This document shows, one piece after another, positions 16,157 to 18,166 of a stretch of 18,166 bases of DNA. The notes beneath the pieces were generated by a model. It searched no databases and was not told the DNA's origin. It saw nothing but the letters and a program-made list of their open reading frames with translations. This DNA comes from an uncultured Porphyromonadaceae bacterium (GTDB lineage: Bacteria; Bacteroidota; Bacteroidia; Bacteroidales; Muribaculaceae), in NCBI GenBank assembly GCA_905198125.1, contig CAJKBH010000049.1, forward strand, positions 1 through 18,166, given 5' to 3'. The position numbers and the translations under genes were made by a program. Every line of letters begins with the position of its first letter. Positions within the stretch are counted from its first letter, which is position 1.

Positions 16157-16264
16157 AGTTGAAAAAGTTGAAAAAGTTTAGAAAGTTAAGATAATGCCAA
16201 GATATGACACTCAAATGGCTCTACATTTATCTTGAACTTTTTCAACTTTGTAAACTTTCTAAAC
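16157..16264. terminator. Long imperfect inverted repeat between cstA and bcp
   Basis: The left arm 16157-16194 (AAAGTT-rich, ending AAGATAA) and right arm 16227-16264 (beginning TTATCTTGAACTTTTTC) are imperfect complements over about 38 nt with a 32-nt loop. They lie 36 nt downstream of the cstA stop, so a cstA terminator is likely. The region also contains whatever promoter bcp has, which I could not identify. Confidence 0.5.
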
Positions 16265-16299
16265 TACATATAATACTACGTTTAGTTTGCTGTGTCGGT

Positions 16300-17766
16300 T
16301 CACTCGGCCAGCATGGGAGTCTCGGCGTCGAGGCCGCGCAGGTAGCGGGCGAACAGCAGCAGGAACACCACCGATACCAGCGCGCCGGCGCCGATGGCCA
16401 CGCCGTATGGTATTGGGCTGCCTGTCATGGACTGCGCCAGCGACGAGAATCCTTCGGGTGCGAACACTATGTATGTCACCGTTACCATAGTCATGAACAG
16501 GGCCGGAATCAGCGTGACGATATATAGCTTGCGGTTTGCGGCAAGATATACGGTGATGGCCCAGAGGGTGAACACCGACAGCACCTGATTGCACCATGCG
16601 AAGTAACGCCACAACACCTCGTAAGGCATCAGCATCACGGCGAAGCACAGCGCGAAGATTGGCACTGAAATCATCAGGCGCTTGGCCACGGTCTTCTGGT
16701 TGAAGTTGAGGAAATCGGCGGCGATGAGCCGTGCGGAGCGCAGGGCGGTGTCGCCGCTGGTTATGGGAGCGGCTATCACGCCCAATATGGCAAGGATGCC
16801 GCCGAAGGTGCCGAGCCACGTCTTGCTGATGTCGTTAACCAATATTGCGGGCGAGCCGTCGCCCATATAATTCTGCAGACCCTCATATCCACCTGTGAAT
16901 GCGATGGCTGCGGCAGCCCATATCAGGGCCACGATACCCTCGGTGACCATGGCGCCGTAGAATACGGGCCGAGCGTGCTTCTCGTTCTGCAGGCAGCGCG
17001 CCATCATGGGCGACTGCGTGGCGTGGAATCCGGAGATGGCGCCGCAGGCTATCGACACGAACATCATGGGGAAGATGGGACTGGCGGCTGCGTCTGCCTT
17101 ACGGTTGCTCATGTCGCCCCATATCTCGGGCATCGCGCCCCAATGGGCGTACAGCGCAATCATGATACCCACGGCCATGAACAGCAATGCGAATCCGAAC
17201 AGCGGATACAGCTTGCCTATCAGCTTGTCGATGGGGAGGAGAGTGGCCAGCATATAGTAGGCGAATATAGCCACAATCCAGAACACGCGGTCCAGGCTTT
17301 CGGGCGTCAGCATCGCCAAAAGGTCGGCGGGGTTATACACGAACACGGCACCCACCAGCACCATCAGCAGCAGGGCGAACACGCGCATCACGTTCTTTAC
17401 GCCCGTGCCGAGCTGCATACCCACTATCTCGGGGAGCGACGCACCCTTGTTGCGCAGCGACAGCATGCCCGACATGTAGTCGTGCACCGCGCCGGCGAAG
17501 ATGGTGCCGAACACTATCCAGAGGAAAGCGGCCGGTCCGAACATGACGCCCATAATGGCGCCGAAGATGGGTCCCAGGCCCGCGATGTTCAGGAACTGGA
17601 TCAGGAATATCTTCCAGGTGGGGAGCTTTACATAGTCCACGCCGTCGGCCATGGTGTGAACCGGTGTGGGACGTGATGAGTCCTGTCCGAACACCTTGCT
17701 TACGAACACGCCGTAAGTGAAGTATCCGGCAATGAGTATCAGAAGCGCGATTGTGAAAGAAATCAT
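16300..17766 (-). CDS. cstA: Carbon starvation protein CstA family membrane transporter
   Basis: The protein is 488 aa, the short form common in Bacteroidota (E. coli CstA is about 700 aa). The CstA family imports peptides or pyruvate during carbon limitation. Many hydrophobic segments are evident, starting at residue 4 (FTIALLILIAGYFTYG). Conserved family blocks are seen: DGVDYVKLPTWKIFLIQFLN, IAGLGPIFGAIMG, FGTIFAGAVHDYMSGMLS, ACGAISGFHATQSPMMARC, APITSGDTALRSARLIAAD and FAWCNQVLSVFTLW. It is inner-membrane located. The ATG at 17766 gives MISFTIALL, directly the first helix. The 142-nt region upstream is pyrimidine-rich in the sense strand with a G-quadruplex motif on the template strand, and no clear promoter box was found. 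It could be read through from the preceding minus-strand gene. Substrate cannot be told from sequence. Confidence 0.95.
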   Translation of the reverse strand: MISFTIALLILIAGYFTYGVFVSKVFGQDSSRPTPVHTMADGVDYVKLPTWKIFLIQFLNIAGLGPIFGAIMGVMFGPAAFLWIVFGTIFAGAVHDYMSGMLSLRNKGASLPEIVGMQLGTGVKNVMRVFALLLMVLVGAVFVYNPADLLAMLTPESLDRVFWIVAIFAYYMLATLLPIDKLIGKLYPLFGFALLFMAVGIMIALYAHWGAMPEIWGDMSNRKADAAASPIFPMMFVSIACGAISGFHATQSPMMARCLQNEKHARPVFYGAMVTEGIVALIWAAAAIAFTGGYEGLQNYMGDGSPAILVNDISKTWLGTFGGILAILGVIAAPITSGDTALRSARLIAADFLNFNQKTVAKRLMISVPIFALCFAVMLMPYEVLWRYFAWCNQVLSVFTLWAITVYLAANRKLYIVTLIPALFMTMVTVTYIVFAPEGFSSLAQSMTGSPIPYGVAIGAGALVSVVFLLLFARYLRGLDAETPMLAE

Positions 17767-17803
17767 TTCGATGGGGGTTGGGGTGAGTTGAGGTAGGTAG
17801 ATC

Positions 17804-17830
17804 GGGGAGGGAGAATGGGGAGGAAAGGGG
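17804..17830 (+). other. Putative G-quadruplex motif upstream of cstA
   Basis: The plus strand carries GGGG-A-GGG-AGAAT-GGGG-AGGAAA-GGGG at 17804-17830, which satisfies the standard four-tract rule with loops of 1, 5 and 6 nt. Further G tracts at 17773-17777 and 17780-17783 lie closer to cstA. The plus strand is the template for cstA, 38-64 nt before its start codon. Confidence 0.5.
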
Positions 17831-17849
17831 AGCAGAGCTCCTTACGGAG
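17829..17849 (-). promoter_or_regulatory. Two mutually exclusive small hairpins upstream of cstA
   Basis: In the minus-strand transcript CTCC-GTAA-GGAG (17849-17838) forms a stem with a GNRA-type loop. GGAGC-TCT-GCTCC (17841-17829) forms another stem using the same GGAG. Only one can exist at a time, the simplest form of a switch, but both stems are short. Confidence 0.25.
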
Positions 17850-17908
17850 ACCGTTTCGCGAGGATTACTGATGGGGTTAACGTTGAGGGATGGGATGGAT
17901 TTGTTTTT

Positions 17909-18166
17909 TTACTTTCGTTCCGCCTTGTAGATGTCGGAGAGGGCGCGGTTCACTTCGCGGCGCTGCTTGGCGACGGTGCTTTCGTAGGCTGAGATGTCGT
18001 CGGCCAGCGAATCGAGTTGCAGCCCGATGGGCGAACTCTGGTTGAGCAGACGCGCTGCGAAGCCGTCGAAAAAGTCGAACACGGCGGCCAGAACCATCAG
18101 GCCGAAGGCCAGCTTCAGGTCGCCCCAAACCAGCGCCGAAACCACCGCCGCCGAACCGCAGAACAG
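17909..18166 (-). CDS. pssA: Partial CDP-diacylglycerol-serine O-phosphatidyltransferase with a foreign C-terminal tail
   Basis: The 5' end lies beyond the window. The visible 85 residues begin LFCGSAAVVSAL, as in the first helix of PssA. They then contain the complete CDP-alcohol phosphotransferase signature DGxxAR-x8-Gxxx-DxxxD, from DGFAAR through SLAD. PssA makes phosphatidylserine from CDP-diacylglycerol and serine, the route to phosphatidylethanolamine. In ordinary PssA the motif is followed by a VSFGVAPG-like stretch and several more membrane helices, about 150 residues. Here it switches directly to DISAYESTVAKQRREVNRAL and ends nine residues later at TAA (17909-17911). The tail is hydrophilic, helix-prone, and uses codons like its neighbours; I do not recognise it. 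The other minus-strand frames show no PssA remainder, so this is not a simple frameshift. The product probably lacks activity. Rearrangement, gene fusion or an assembly join are all possible. Confidence 0.7.
   Translation of the reverse strand: MFCGSAAVVSALVWGDLKLAFGLMVLAAVFDFFDGFAARLLNQSSPIGLQLDSLADDISAYESTVAKQRREVNRALSDIYKAERK

Noticed and set aside
17877..18128. Frameshift explanation for the short pssA
   Set aside because: The alternative minus-strand frame gives an Arg/His-rich sequence with no VSFGVAPG-like or hydrophobic PssA continuation, so restoring the frame does not recover the missing half.

Overview
The window looks like chromosomal DNA of a Bacteroidales bacterium. Three things point there. 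The promoters visible have the Bacteroidota form (TTTG or TTG, about 20 bp, then TAnnTTTG). Start codons lack Shine-Dalgarno sequences and sit behind A/T-rich leaders. A five-gene block encodes a type V (Mfa1/FimA-type) pilus, which is confined to Bacteroidota. The G+C-rich housekeeping genes would suit a Muribaculaceae-like member, but genus cannot be settled from this sequence.

Layout. Left arm, plus strand: a class I [4Fe-4S] fumarase (154-1791) with its own promoter, then the translation factor lepA (1904-3691), which must start at TTG. A perfect 13-14 bp hairpin separates them and a 19 bp hairpin follows lepA. That second hairpin also ends the convergent pilus operon. Centre, minus strand (13600 down to 3773): five genes in the order mfa1-like major fimbrillin (553 aa), mfa2-like anchor (345 aa), an Mfa3-like second fimbrillin (435 aa), and two very large lipoproteins (935 and 971 aa). 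Gaps are 36, 36, 6 and 18 nt, so this is one transcription unit. Right arm, all minus strand: a UPF0371/DUF1846 protein, a Bcp-type peroxiredoxin, the peptide/pyruvate carrier CstA, and the end of a phosphatidylserine synthase gene cut by the window edge.

How the parts work together. The first three pilus genes match the lengths and order of Porphyromonas gingivalis mfa1-mfa2-mfa3. The two large lipoproteins stand where tip/accessory genes would be. They carry C-terminal modules with aromatic/WPG motifs like starch-binding (CBM25/26-type) modules, and one also has a FISUMP-like region. I infer a pilus whose tip subunits bind glycan or another surface ligand. All four presumed polymerising subunits have a Thr-Arg dipeptide just after the first predicted mature strand, as expected for Arg-specific protease maturation.

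The least explained structure is the roughly 220 nt leader of the pilus operon. It has a clear promoter, then four small hairpins separated by three exact copies of an 11-mer (ATTCAACAACC in the transcript) at 41-42 nt spacing. Other oddities: a phosphatidylserine synthase that keeps the complete CDP-alcohol motif and then switches into an unrelated 30-residue tail and stops; a tandem 22 bp duplication across the fumarase stop codon; AAAGTT-rich repeats flanking the peroxiredoxin gene; and a G-quadruplex motif before cstA. No tRNA, rRNA, insertion sequence, integrase or CRISPR array was seen.
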